A program made the position numbers and the translations under genes. Source: an uncultured Eubacteriales bacterium (lineage in GTDB: Bacteria; Bacillota; Clostridia; Oscillospirales; Acutalibacteraceae). Taken from it: DNA of 6,767 nt. The notes beneath the pieces were generated by a model that searched no databases, was not told where the DNA came from, and was given only the letters and a program-made list of their open reading frames with translations. The DNA lies in contig ONNU01000054.1 of NCBI GenBank assembly GCA_900319255.1, positions 1-6,767 on the forward strand. Reading direction: 5' to 3'. Of this stretch, positions 1 to 6,189 are shown in pieces (positions within the stretch are counted from its first letter, which is position 1; each line of letters begins with the position of its first letter).

Positions 1-3000
1 CCGAACCAGCGGTTTCCTATATGGAATTTGTAGCCGGTGGCTGCAAGGGGAACACTTGCTTCATATACCGTAAAGGTCTGAGCTGCGCCGCCCCAGTATG
101 CATTGCCTACGCTCTTGCTTACGGTCTCGCCGGTTGCCTTGAGTACAGCGTCGCCTATAAAGTTGTTGTTGTTCCAGTAATGAAGCTGATAGCTGCTCTG
201 ACTGCCTTCGTTTTCAATGTAGCTTATCACAGCAACTCTGATCTTGTGATCCGCAGGTACGGGGTTTTCAGCAAGGGTAAGCTTTTTGCTTGAGGATACC
301 AGAACCTTGTCGCCTGATTTGATATCAAGCCTGATGGTGTATTCTCCTGCGTCAGCCATATTGAGGGTGGCTGTTTTGTCTGCATTGGTTTTGAGCAGAG
401 TTTCCTTGCCGTTTCTTACAGCGGTGTAGAAGTAATTTGCTGCGCTGAGTCCGCCGTCATTTCTTACGGTGGAGCTTATCTTTATATCGCTGCGGTTGTA
501 AAGACCCGATGACGGGAATGTAATGCTTTTGATGCTTACGGGATTTACCCAGATGTCCTTTGTATAGCATGCAGAAGCGCCGTTTTCATCCTTTGCTGTT
601 ACTACTACTGTATAGGGACCAGATTTTTCCGGTACAGTCAGGGTTGCTTCTGCTGCTGTTATATCGGAGGTCAGGACGATTGCGCCGTACTGCTGCAGTG
701 AATAATTGTAGGTAACTGCGCCTGTTGCGCCGGTGGCTGCTGCCTTTACGGTTAATGCTCCGCCTGTGCCGATATTGGTTTCGGGATTGACCGTTACTGA
801 TGAAAGCTTTATCGCAGGAGCTGCGACTTCAAATTCAAGAGTTTTGAATGCCAGTTCCTTTGCCTTGTTTGTTCTTGATACAACAGCGGTATATTTTCCT
901 GCTTCGCCTGCATTGAAGGTCAGATAAGCGGTTGATCTGTTGCCGTACATATTGTAGCTCTTGGGACGGATGGAGTTTTTCTGCTTTAAAATGCCGTCCT
1001 TGTAAATTGCAAACATGAAATTACAGTCGCCGGGATCAAGTTTGTCGTTTTCATCAGTGGCAGTCAGGACTATTTCATCGCCGGACTGATAGATCGTCTT
1101 TCCGGGACTTGCGCTCAGCTCGTTAAATCTGAATGGCATATCCTTTATAGTGATAGTATAGCTCTGGCTTGTTTCAGTTCCGGTAACATCCATGGAATAG
1201 ATTATTACCTTGAATTTTGATTCCTTGGTGAATTTTATGCTGCCGTTGTTCACGGAAGCGGAATAGGCTGTTTCTTTGCCGTATTCATTGCTGAAAAACG
1301 TGGAACCGTCCTTCGTGTCGATAATTTCAACTCTGTATCTGTAGGGAGCATATCCGCCGGTGGTTATGCCGTAGAGTGAATCTATGGTGTCAAGATCCGA
1401 TACCTCATCGGCATAATGGGTGATCTCCAGCACCATGGGTTCTGCAACGCCTTCTGTAGCGAAGTGGTTCAGATCCTTGACTGCCTTGTAATAGCGTCCG
1501 TTGTTAGTATCCCAGTTGCCCTTGCCGTCGCCGAACATTACAAGCACAGAGCTTTCCGTGCCCATAGGTATTACATATTTATACACATAACCATGCTCCT
1601 CAAGAGTATAGCTCATTGCTTTACCGGAAGCGTCGCTCCATGTGCTGCCAAGCTTATATCTGATAACAGGCTCCTTGTAGCCTCTGTAATAGATGATAGC
1701 GTTGTTATGAACAGGGGTATTGAATACGATGGTCTTTGAGGAGTTTTCAACGGTGAAGGGGAAACCGCTCTGTGCGAATTTAACAGCGGATTCCTTTTCA
1801 TCATAGAAGTATGTATTCTTGACCGTGAGAGGACGTCCGTTTGCTTTGCTGTCCTTATATTCGATGCTCCATTCTATTTCATCGAACCGGTCTGTTCCCA
1901 GCTTATCCATTACATATTTTACATCCCAGACGAATACGCCTTCGCTTTCGTTCTGAGTGCCGTCAAAGGAATGATATGTCTGTGAATGATCGCTTATGCC
2001 GGTGACTGCCGGTGTGGAGTAGGTGGAGTTTGCCCATTTGCCGATTACTTTGACGGATTTATCGCCCTTTTCGGCTGTGCTGAGATCTATGTTGAGGAAA
2101 TATCTCGGCACATAATCAACAGGCATTACTTCCATCCAGGTGTATTCTGTCATTGCGGACTGTCTGTCGGGATATACCACAGAGTTTTCAACCACAGATT
2201 TTTTATTTACCGTATCATAGGGTATCCAGTAGAAGCCGTTGGTTCCTACGCCCTTGCCCCATGAATTCACGATCTTGAAAGCGCCCATTTCGCCGCTGTC
2301 TATCTTGTCATTATTATTGAGGTCTGTCCAGATATTGTCATTGTAGCCTACGATAGTCATTCTGTGACCGCCGTTTCCGCCGTCATTGCACAGCACAACT
2401 ACATCTCCCACTGCGCCTTCATTGACACCGGAGACCTTCGGATCCTTCAGATTTCCCAGACGCCAGCAGGTTATGCCGCTGGTCATGGAAATGATATCGC
2501 CTCCCATGAGAACCGTTTTGAACGGCTCAAGATCGGGGTCATCGACTGAGGTGATAATCGCATCACCATCGCCGATAGATTTGATGGAATGATAATCCTT
2601 TACTCTGCGGTTTGCGGCTTTTCTGAAAATATCAGCCGTTGCGTTAATATTCAGATAATCCTTTCCATAGGGGACTTCCTCGAGTGTTGCGCATCCGAAT
2701 TTGGTCATATCAGTATACGCATCAAAGGAAGCCGAGCCGCTGTCAACACTGCCGTTGATATGGCTGTAGGTGAACATGGGGGAGAAGGTATTCTGGGGGG
2801 TGGTTTTTATACCTCTTGATTTATTGAAGGTATAGGTGAACTGGTAATATACCTGTGACCAGCAGGTGCAGGAGCCGATGGAGCCCTGAGAGTCTACCTC
2901 CGGGAAATAGGGGCTCTGGCTGTTGTCCACCGATGCGGGGAAATTAACGGCTCTGAGGGAATATCTGCTGCTTTCGCCGTATTTGGCAGCGTAGTAATCC

Positions 3001-3542
3001 TCAGATGTTCTTGTTACGTCAATATCATCCGGGAATGAACCCTGGGTGGTGGTATCGCCTGTTGCAAACTGCGGACACAGCTCCTTCATGGAAATGCCAT
3101 AGGGAAGGATCTGCGTATGCTTTTCCTCCTTCTGATCCTGCTCAGCCTCATTGGTTTCATCAGCAGCTGTCTGCTCTGATGATTTTTTTGTATCGCTGAG
3201 GCTGCTGTCTGCGGAGCCGGTGTCTGTCACCGTTTTTTCTTCGGTAGTGGTCGTTGTCGTGGTTGTGGTGGTTACAGCTGCAGCGCCGTTCATTCTTTCC
3301 GGCAGAGCGTCAGAAGTCAGCTCATTGTTTATCTGTTCTTTCATAGAGCTGACAGCATTTTCCCTTGCCGTTTCATCGGACTGCTGCGCATCGGAATACT
3401 GCCCGGCGGTTGTGGCAGCTGCGGCAGATGACTGTGCATTTTGTGCATCCGCATCAGACACTGCGATCGCCGGCGCTGATGACGACAGAGCCATTAAAGC
3501 CGTCATAATAAGCGCAAGCGCGGATTTTGCATGGAACTTCAT
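1..3542 (-). CDS. Secreted papain-family (C1A) cysteine protease with CBM25-like module and Ig-like repeats; C-terminus cut by window edge
   Basis: An open frame runs without a stop from ATG 3542 to base 1, giving 1180 visible residues. Residues 1-27 form a signal peptide (cleavage probably after APAIA). Residues 28-195 are low complexity and include ten consecutive Thr (91-100). The peptidase domain spans about 195-460: QGSIGSC carries the oxyanion Gln219 and nucleophile Cys225, GGHRMTIVGY gives His393, and FKIVNSWG gives Asn426, the full papain set at papain-like spacing (Gln to Cys is six residues, as in papain). Between His and Asn sits an EF-hand-like loop, DLNNNDKIDSGE (407-418). Residues about 611-692 match CBM25 starch-binding modules (IIYYRGY, STW, FGDGKGNWDTNNG). 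Ig/fibronectin-like beta domains follow (about 735-800, 805-907, 910-1000, 1003-1092), then an aromatic-rich module from 1099 that continues off the window. The domain limits are my estimates. It is probably exported and acts on extracellular or surface protein. No dockerin or sortase signal is visible, but the C-terminus is missing. The peptidase call is firm; the CBM25 call is good; substrate and binding target are inferred. Confidence 0.93.
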   Translation of the reverse strand, partial: MKFHAKSALALIMTALMALSSSAPAIAVSDADAQNAQSSAAAATTAGQYSDAQQSDETARENAVSSMKEQINNELTSDALPERMNGAAAVTTTTTTTTTTEEKTVTDTGSADSSLSDTKKSSEQTAADETNEAEQDQKEEKHTQILPYGISMKELCPQFATGDTTTQGSFPDDIDVTRTSEDYYAAKYGESSRYSLRAVNFPASVDNSQSPYFPEVDSQGSIGSCTCWSQVYYQFTYTFNKSRGIKTTPQNTFSPMFTYSHINGSVDSGSASFDAYTDMTKFGCATLEEVPYGKDYLNINATADIFRKAANRRVKDYHSIKSIGDGDAIITSVDDPDLEPFKTVLMGGDIISMTSGITCWRLGNLKDPKVSGVNEGAVGDVVVLCNDGGNGGHRMTIVGYNDNIWTDLNNNDKIDSGEMGAFKIVNSWGKGVGTNGFYWIPYDTVNKKSVVENSVVYPDRQSAMTEYTWMEVMPVDYVPRYFLNIDLSTAEKGDKSVKVIGKWANSTYSTPAVTGISDHSQTYHSFDGTQNESEGVFVWDVKYVMDKLGTDRFDEIEWSIEYKDSKANGRPLTVKNTYFYDEKESAVKFAQSGFPFTVENSSKTIVFNTPVHNNAIIYYRGYKEPVIRYKLGSTWSDASGKAMSYTLEEHGYVYKYVIPMGTESSVLVMFGDGKGNWDTNNGRYYKAVKDLNHFATEGVAEPMVLEITHYADEVSDLDTIDSLYGITTGGYAPYRYRVEIIDTKDGSTFFSNEYGKETAYSASVNNGSIKFTKESKFKVIIYSMDVTGTETSQSYTITIKDMPFRFNELSASPGKTIYQSGDEIVLTATDENDKLDPGDCNFMFAIYKDGILKQKNSIRPKSYNMYGNRSTAYLTFNAGEAGKYTAVVSRTNKAKELAFKTLEFEVAAPAIKLSSVTVNPETNIGTGGALTVKAAATGATGAVTYNYSLQQYGAIVLTSDITAAEATLTVPEKSGPYTVVVTAKDENGASACYTKDIWVNPVSIKSITFPSSGLYNRSDIKISSTVRNDGGLSAANYFYTAVRNGKETLLKTNADKTATLNMADAGEYTIRLDIKSGDKVLVSSSKKLTLAENPVPADHKIRVAVISYIENEGSQSSYQLHYWNNNNFIGDAVLKATGETVSKSVGNAYWGGAAQTFTVYEASVPLAATGYKFHIGNRWF

Positions 3543-3548
3543 GGTTTT

Positions 3549-3554
3549 CCCTCC
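3549..3554 (-). promoter_or_regulatory. Ribosome binding site of the cysteine protease gene
   Basis: On the minus strand GGAGGG lies six bases before the ATG at 3542, a near-consensus Shine-Dalgarno site at good spacing. It fixes the start of the protease, and the signal peptide begins directly at that codon. Confidence 0.85.
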
Positions 3555-3593
3555 GTGTGAAAAATTCAGCTTTAACAAAGCCGGTATAATTCA

Positions 3594-3622
3594 ATTCTAA
3601 GTGAAACGGAAATGTATTACAA
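3594..3622 (-). promoter_or_regulatory. Predicted sigma-A promoter of the cysteine protease gene
   Basis: Minus strand TTGTAA (3617-3622) and TAGAAT (3594-3599) are separated by exactly 17 bp. Initiation would fall near 3587, giving a leader of about 45 nt that contains the ribosome binding site. It lies just downstream of the terminator at 3667-3732, so the protease is probably transcribed on its own. Four of six bases match consensus in the -35 box and five of six in the -10 box. No operator is evident. Confidence 0.55.
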
Positions 3623-3630
3623 TATGCATT

Positions 3631-3652
3631 AATACTAAATTTTAAGCTGTCC
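3631..3652. repeat. Degenerate copy of the AATACYAAAT intergenic repeat (copy C)
   Basis: AATACTAAAT at 3631-3640 is identical to 5991-6000 and differs by one base from 6722-6731. It is followed by TTTAAGCT and GTCCGG, which loosely resemble the continuations of the other copies. It lies just upstream of the protease -35 box. Beyond the ten-base core the similarity is weak, so membership in the same repeat family is uncertain. Confidence 0.35.
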
Positions 3653-3666
3653 GGATGTTTAATATC

Positions 3667-3732
3667 AATAAAAAATCAGGCATTTTCCGCGCTATGATTC
3701 TCTGAAGGATTAATGCCGGAAAAGCCTGATTT
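3667..3732 (-). terminator. Rho-independent terminator, probably bidirectional
   Basis: Arms AAATCAGGC-A-TTTTCCG (3673-3689) and CGGAAAAGCCTGATTT (3717-3732) pair over 16 bp with a single bulged base and enclose a 27-nt loop. Read on the minus strand the stem is followed by six U (3670-3675), a good intrinsic terminator. In the plus direction the tract is only TTTTAT. It would end transcripts arriving from the ApbE gene and insulate the protease promoter just downstream. No closer classical terminator is seen after the ApbE stop at 4247, so the cluster mRNA may carry a 3' UTR of about 500 nt. Confidence 0.75.
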
Positions 3733-3950
3733 TATCAGTGTATTATAATTCTTTAATATAATTATACAGCAGTACAAGGGAAGGTCACTCACGCATAATG
3801 GGAAGATTTTTTGAATATATGAAAGGGATATTCACGGTATTTATAAAAATCGGAGGCAGGGGAGGGGATAAGGGAGTGGATTTGGTAAGGGTGCTGTAGT
3901 TTTGGGCAGGATTTTTGTAGGGATGCACAAATGGTTAGGCAGGTTATATT

Positions 3951-4023
3951 ACTATTCACTATTCACTTCTTCCGCCTCCCTCTCAGAGGGAGGTGTCACG
4001 GAGGAACGCCGTGACGGAGGGAG
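3951..4023. repeat. Composite palindromic intergenic repeat
   Basis: Two tandem copies of ACTATTC plus a partial third (3951-3969) lead into hairpin CCTCCCTC-TCA-GAGGGAGG (3975-3993) and then hairpin GTCACGG-AGGAACG-CCGTGAC (3995-4015). GAGGGAG at 4017-4023 can alternatively pair with CTCCCTC at 3976-3982, so the block could switch between two small hairpins and one cruciform. There is no U-run after either stem, so it is not a classical terminator. I recall very similar blocks between genes in many gut Clostridia, but copy number cannot be checked here. Confidence 0.7.
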
Positions 4024-4144
4024 TATTACAGCGGTATATCAACGGTATAATTCAAAAGTTGATGACATTGATTCAACAGACGACTGAAAAAGGAATGGGT
4101 GGTGCGTAGTGCTTTCGCAGGGGGAAGCTCGTTCGGTCTTTTCC

Positions 4145-4240
4145 GGCAGCGTGGCTTCGCCCGTTGCCTGGTTTTTCTTTGACCGCCTGCGGCGCCCCCT
4201 GGACCCCTGCAGCCTTTGAAAAGGCTGGCGAAACTTTTGC
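4145..4240. repeat. Hairpin-rich intergenic repeat directly downstream of the ApbE gene
   Basis: Three stem-loops lie in a row: GGCAGCG pairs with CGTTGCC around an inner GGC-TTC-GCC (4145-4168) and is followed by TTTTT on the plus strand (4172-4176); CGCC-TGC-GGCG (4184-4194); and CAGCCTT-TGAA-AAGGCTG (4210-4227). The last stem with its flanking GGCGAAACTTTTGC looks like a repeat I associate with ruminococcal intergenic DNA, from memory only. It begins seven bases after the ApbE stop codon. It could stabilise or process the 3' end of that mRNA, but it lacks a U-tract in the gene's own direction. Confidence 0.55.
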
Positions 4241-4246
4241 TTTTTG

Positions 4247-5338
4247 TCAGCTTTCCTTTGCCACCGTTGTTACCTTCCTCTCCGTACTCACCTCATCCTT
4301 TATCCCCTCCGTTACCGTCATCTCTCCGTTTTCATCTATCATTATCATATCAAATTCTTCACTATGCCCCCTCCAGTATTCTGCGGCTTTATCCTTCCCC
4401 ATTACAAAGCAGGCTGTGGATAACCCGTCCGCCAGCGCTCCGTCTGAGCTTATTATCGTTACGGATAACAGCCCGCTTTCTGCGCTGTATCCGGTTCGGG
4501 GATCCATTATGTGATGGTATTTCTTCCCGGTTTTTTCGTCGGTAAAGTAACGCTCATATCCGCCGGAGGTTATTACGGCTTTATTCTCGACCTTCAACGA
4601 GCCTGCAATGCCCTGTCCGGGAGAATCCGGGTCGTTTATGCCGCAGTTCCATTTTTCACCGTCCGGCTTTGTTTTATAGCAGTGAACATTTCCCCCGAGA
4701 GATATCACACCCGAGCTTATATTATGTTTTTCAAAGATCTTCATTATCCTGTCGCCGGTGTAGCCCTTTGCGATGCCGCCGAGATCCACGCCTTGATTTT
4801 TTCCCAGTGTCAGCACGCCGTCATTATAGCTGAGCCTGTCCTGACCGATATCTGCGGTAACGCTTTTCAGCTCTGCCGGGTCGGGAAGAGCAGGCTCGTT
4901 TCCGATAAAGCCCCACAGCTTCATCAGGGGATATACCGTGATATCATACGCGCCGTTTGTTGAGGTATATATGCGGCTGGCTTTTTCATAAAGGGCGGCG
5001 CTGTCCGGTGAAAGCCTTGCGCTGCCCTTTGAATTGAGCTTATATATTTCGCTTTTGTTGTTTTCAGTGGACAGGAGCGTATCAAGCCGTCTTACCTCGT
5101 CAAGAGCTTCATTCACAGCGTTTTCAGCATCCTCGCCGTAGGCTGTCACGGTCATATATGTATCCATTGCAAAAAGCTCTTTTGTGCATTTTTTTTCATC
5201 CTCGGTTTCCGGTATTTTATTATTGCATGAGCATAAAAAGCATATCGCCAGCGCTGCACCGAGAAATGCGCAGATGGTTTTCAGTTTCAAATTTATCATC
5301 CTTCCAGATATTTCAAGGGGAAAGCCCTGAGGATTCAT
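4247..5338 (-). CDS. apbE: ApbE-family FAD:protein FMN transferase, lipoprotein
   Basis: This 363-residue protein carries the family's signatures in order: AMDTYM (57-62), GAYDITVYPL (129-138), DLGGIAKGYTGD (185-196), SLGGNV (213-218), AVITSGGYERYF (254-265), HHIMDPRTGYS (275-285) and DGALADGLSTACFVMG (299-314). Asp304 and Thr308 correspond to the metal-binding pair of known enzymes. ApbE proteins split FAD and attach FMN through a phosphoester bond to Ser/Thr of exported acceptor proteins. Residues 15-38 are a lipoprotein signal ending in the lipobox LCSC, with Cys38 as the probable lipidated residue, so the enzyme should sit on the outer face of the membrane. The given start overlaps the upstream stop as ATGA but has only a weak ribosome site. 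Alternative starts are ATG 5299 or TTG 5290; the latter lies nine bases after GGAAGG. All three keep the signal peptide. Family assignment is very secure; the acceptor is unknown. Confidence 0.95.
   Translation of the reverse strand: MNPQGFPLEISGRMINLKLKTICAFLGAALAICFLCSCNNKIPETEDEKKCTKELFAMDTYMTVTAYGEDAENAVNEALDEVRRLDTLLSTENNKSEIYKLNSKGSARLSPDSAALYEKASRIYTSTNGAYDITVYPLMKLWGFIGNEPALPDPAELKSVTADIGQDRLSYNDGVLTLGKNQGVDLGGIAKGYTGDRIMKIFEKHNISSGVISLGGNVHCYKTKPDGEKWNCGINDPDSPGQGIAGSLKVENKAVITSGGYERYFTDEKTGKKYHHIMDPRTGYSAESGLLSVTIISSDGALADGLSTACFVMGKDKAAEYWRGHSEEFDMIMIDENGEMTVTEGIKDEVSTERKVTTVAKES
5300..5305 (-). promoter_or_regulatory. apbE: Possible internal ribosome binding site for a shorter ApbE start
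   Basis: GGAAGG on the minus strand abuts ATG 5299 (no spacing, so poorly placed for it) but lies nine bases before TTG 5290. Starting at TTG would give MKLKTICAFL, a more typical short n-region for a lipoprotein signal. The ATGA-overlap start at 5338 would instead depend on translational coupling. The sequence alone does not decide between them. Confidence 0.35.
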
Positions 5339-5868
5339 TGCTTTTCAAATATGGTTTCCGGCAGCCGTTTTATCAGCAGTCCTCCCAGCAGTCCGATAAG
5401 CGCGCCGGTTATCATTCCGGTTATCCACAGCACAGCAAGATACCACGCTATTCCCGCAGTATTCAGCACCAGCACAGCAACAAGTATCTGCCCGATATTA
5501 TGACTGACGCCGCCGGCGATGCTTACGGCGATAACGCTGAATCTGCCGGTTTTTTTCAGCAGCATCATCACGGCGGTGGAAAGCATACCGCCTGCCAGAC
5601 TGTAAAGCATAGGAGAAAAGCCGCCGAAAAGCAGGGATACAAGCACGATTCGCAGGACATTGACAGACATTGCGCTGACGTTCCCCATTCTGTAGAGAGC
5701 CAGCAGCACCACGATATTTGTAAGTCCCAGCTTCATACCCGGCACAGCAAAAAACACAGGCAGCTGCGCTTCAAGATAGCTGAGGGCAAGGGCAAGAGCG
5801 ATCAGTATGCCATACCCGGCAGCCCGCAAAGCCAGACCGGAGCGGTTGTTTGTTTTTCTTGTTTTCAT
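5335..5868 (-). CDS. Gx transporter family / heptaprenyl diphosphate synthase component I-like membrane protein (EetB-like)
   Basis: The 177-residue protein has about six hydrophobic segments (roughly 15-35, 46-61, 66-83, 86-105, 110-135, 140-167) and the conserved motifs YLEAQLP (31-37), PGMKLGLTNIV (43-53), AGGMLS (92-97) and GGVSHNIGQ (119-127). Despite the synthase name carried by the family, it lacks prenyltransferase DDxxD motifs and looks like a small ECF-type or Gx transporter. In Gram-positive extracellular electron transfer loci the related EetB is thought to help move flavin or support flavinylation outside the cell. A near-perfect ribosome site (AAGGAG) precedes the start. Its end overlaps the ApbE start by four bases, which suggests coupled translation and a shared process. 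Family assignment is strong; the transported molecule is inferred. Confidence 0.9.
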   Translation of the reverse strand: MKTRKTNNRSGLALRAAGYGILIALALALSYLEAQLPVFFAVPGMKLGLTNIVVLLALYRMGNVSAMSVNVLRIVLVSLLFGGFSPMLYSLAGGMLSTAVMMLLKKTGRFSVIAVSIAGGVSHNIGQILVAVLVLNTAGIAWYLAVLWITGMITGALIGLLGGLLIKRLPETIFEKQ

Positions 5869-5875
5869 ACAGTCA

Positions 5876-5881
5876 CTCCTT
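5876..5881 (-). promoter_or_regulatory. Ribosome binding site of the Gx transporter-like gene
   Basis: AAGGAG within GGAAGGAGTGACTGT lies seven bases before ATG 5868 on the minus strand. This is the best ribosome site in the cluster and fixes the start. Confidence 0.85.
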
Positions 5882-5970
5882 CCTGGAAAAGCGGTAAAGC
5901 TTTCCTGAATCCGTGGTGTTCAAAGGAAAAATGAATCAAGCTGCTGTATCCATGCGGATTTATCACATTT

Positions 5971-6061
5971 ACTTTTGCAAAACCTCTGACAATACTAAAT
6001 CTTTGCTATTGCTATTAATGTCTGGCTTGCGGCGGGGATAAGGAAAGGGGATTGCAAAAGT
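5971..6061. repeat. 91-bp segment bounded by 10-bp inverted repeats, MITE-like
   Basis: ACTTTTGCAA (5971-5980) and TTGCAAAAGT (6052-6061) are perfect inverted repeats. Between them lie the AATACTAAATC repeat (5991-6011) and a G-rich stretch with GGGGATAAGG. No target-site duplication is evident at the borders, and no coding capacity is present. It could be a miniature inverted-repeat element or a regulatory stem in the cluster mRNA. The inverted repeat is seen directly; mobility is only inferred. Confidence 0.45.
5991..6011. repeat. AATACYAAATCTT intergenic repeat (copy A)
   Basis: These 21 bases match 6722-6742 at 18 positions. Similarity seems to continue downstream through a (C/T)GGCT word to GGGGATAAG here and GGGGTTAAG at the window end, although the spacing differs. 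It lies inside the inverted-repeat segment 5971-6061. Confidence 0.5.
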
Positions 6062-6189
6062 GGGATTTTTACCCATCAAAGCAGAAATACCAATGAAGTA
6101 TGATTCAGGGCATGAAAGCGGAACAGCGGATTTTTTTATCCGACAGCAACGGAAATGTCATTTTCAAGGATTCAGGTTAAAAAATCCTT

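Larger units (their letters stand above)
3733..4246. other. Gene-free region rich in hairpins and repeats
   Basis: I find no credible gene in these 514 bases. From left to right there is an AT-rich stretch (3740-3775), a purine-rich stretch with runs of G (about 3850-3900, including GGGGATAAGG, which recurs at 6034-6043), an ACTATTC direct repeat with two hairpins (3951-4023), an inverted pair ATCAAC/GTTGAT 14 bp apart (4038-4063), and two further hairpin blocks (4145-4168 and 4184-4227). A 61-codon plus-strand frame crosses the hairpins, but it has no homology I recognise and simply translates the repeats. Confidence 0.7.
5869..6189. other. 321-bp gap between the NusG II and Gx transporter-like genes
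   Basis: The gap contains the ribosome site of the downstream gene, a 91-bp segment with terminal inverted repeats (5971-6061), a small GGG-ATTTTTA-CCC palindrome (6062-6074), a CGGAT/ATCCG palindrome around a T-run (6127-6142) and an AAGGATT/AATCCTT stem (6167-6190). None has the stem-plus-U-run form of a convincing minus-strand terminator, and I see no clear promoter for the downstream gene. Read-through from the promoter at 6640-6668 is therefore likely but not certain. A gap this long is unusual inside such a cluster and is consistent with an insertion. Confidence 0.6.

Noticed and set aside
717..737. ATGATGA stretch in the protease (residues 936-942) as an ApbE flavinylation site
   Set aside because: It slightly resembles the (S/T)GA(T/S) flavinylation motif, but it lies in an Ig-like repeat where such words are common, and there is no FMN-binding domain around it.
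2289..2324. Dockerin module in the protease
   Set aside because: Only a single calcium loop is present and it is embedded in the peptidase domain; a dockerin has two such loops. A true dockerin could still lie beyond the window edge.
3151..3600. 149-codon plus-strand frame with a run of ten valines
   Set aside because: It is the antisense of the protease N-terminus; the valine run is the complement of the Thr codons. It has no ribosome site and no recognisable domain.
3902..4087. 61-codon plus-strand frame in the gene-free region
   Set aside because: It translates the ACTATTC and hairpin repeats; no ribosome site or homology is evident.
5158..5934. 258-codon plus-strand frame rich in His, Gln and Ser
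   Set aside because: It is the complement of the Gx transporter-like gene and the start of the ApbE gene, both with clear family motifs on the minus strand.
6127..6142. Terminator between the NusG II and Gx transporter-like genes
   Set aside because: The CGGAT/ATCCG stem is only 5 bp with the T-run in its loop, not after the stem, so it does not meet the form of an intrinsic terminator.
6100..6180. Possible 26-residue plus-strand peptide ending NGNVIFKDSG
   Set aside because: The sequence looks protein-like but is very short, has no ribosome site and no promoter, and lies in the gap of a minus-strand cluster. It could be a gene remnant, but chance is as likely.
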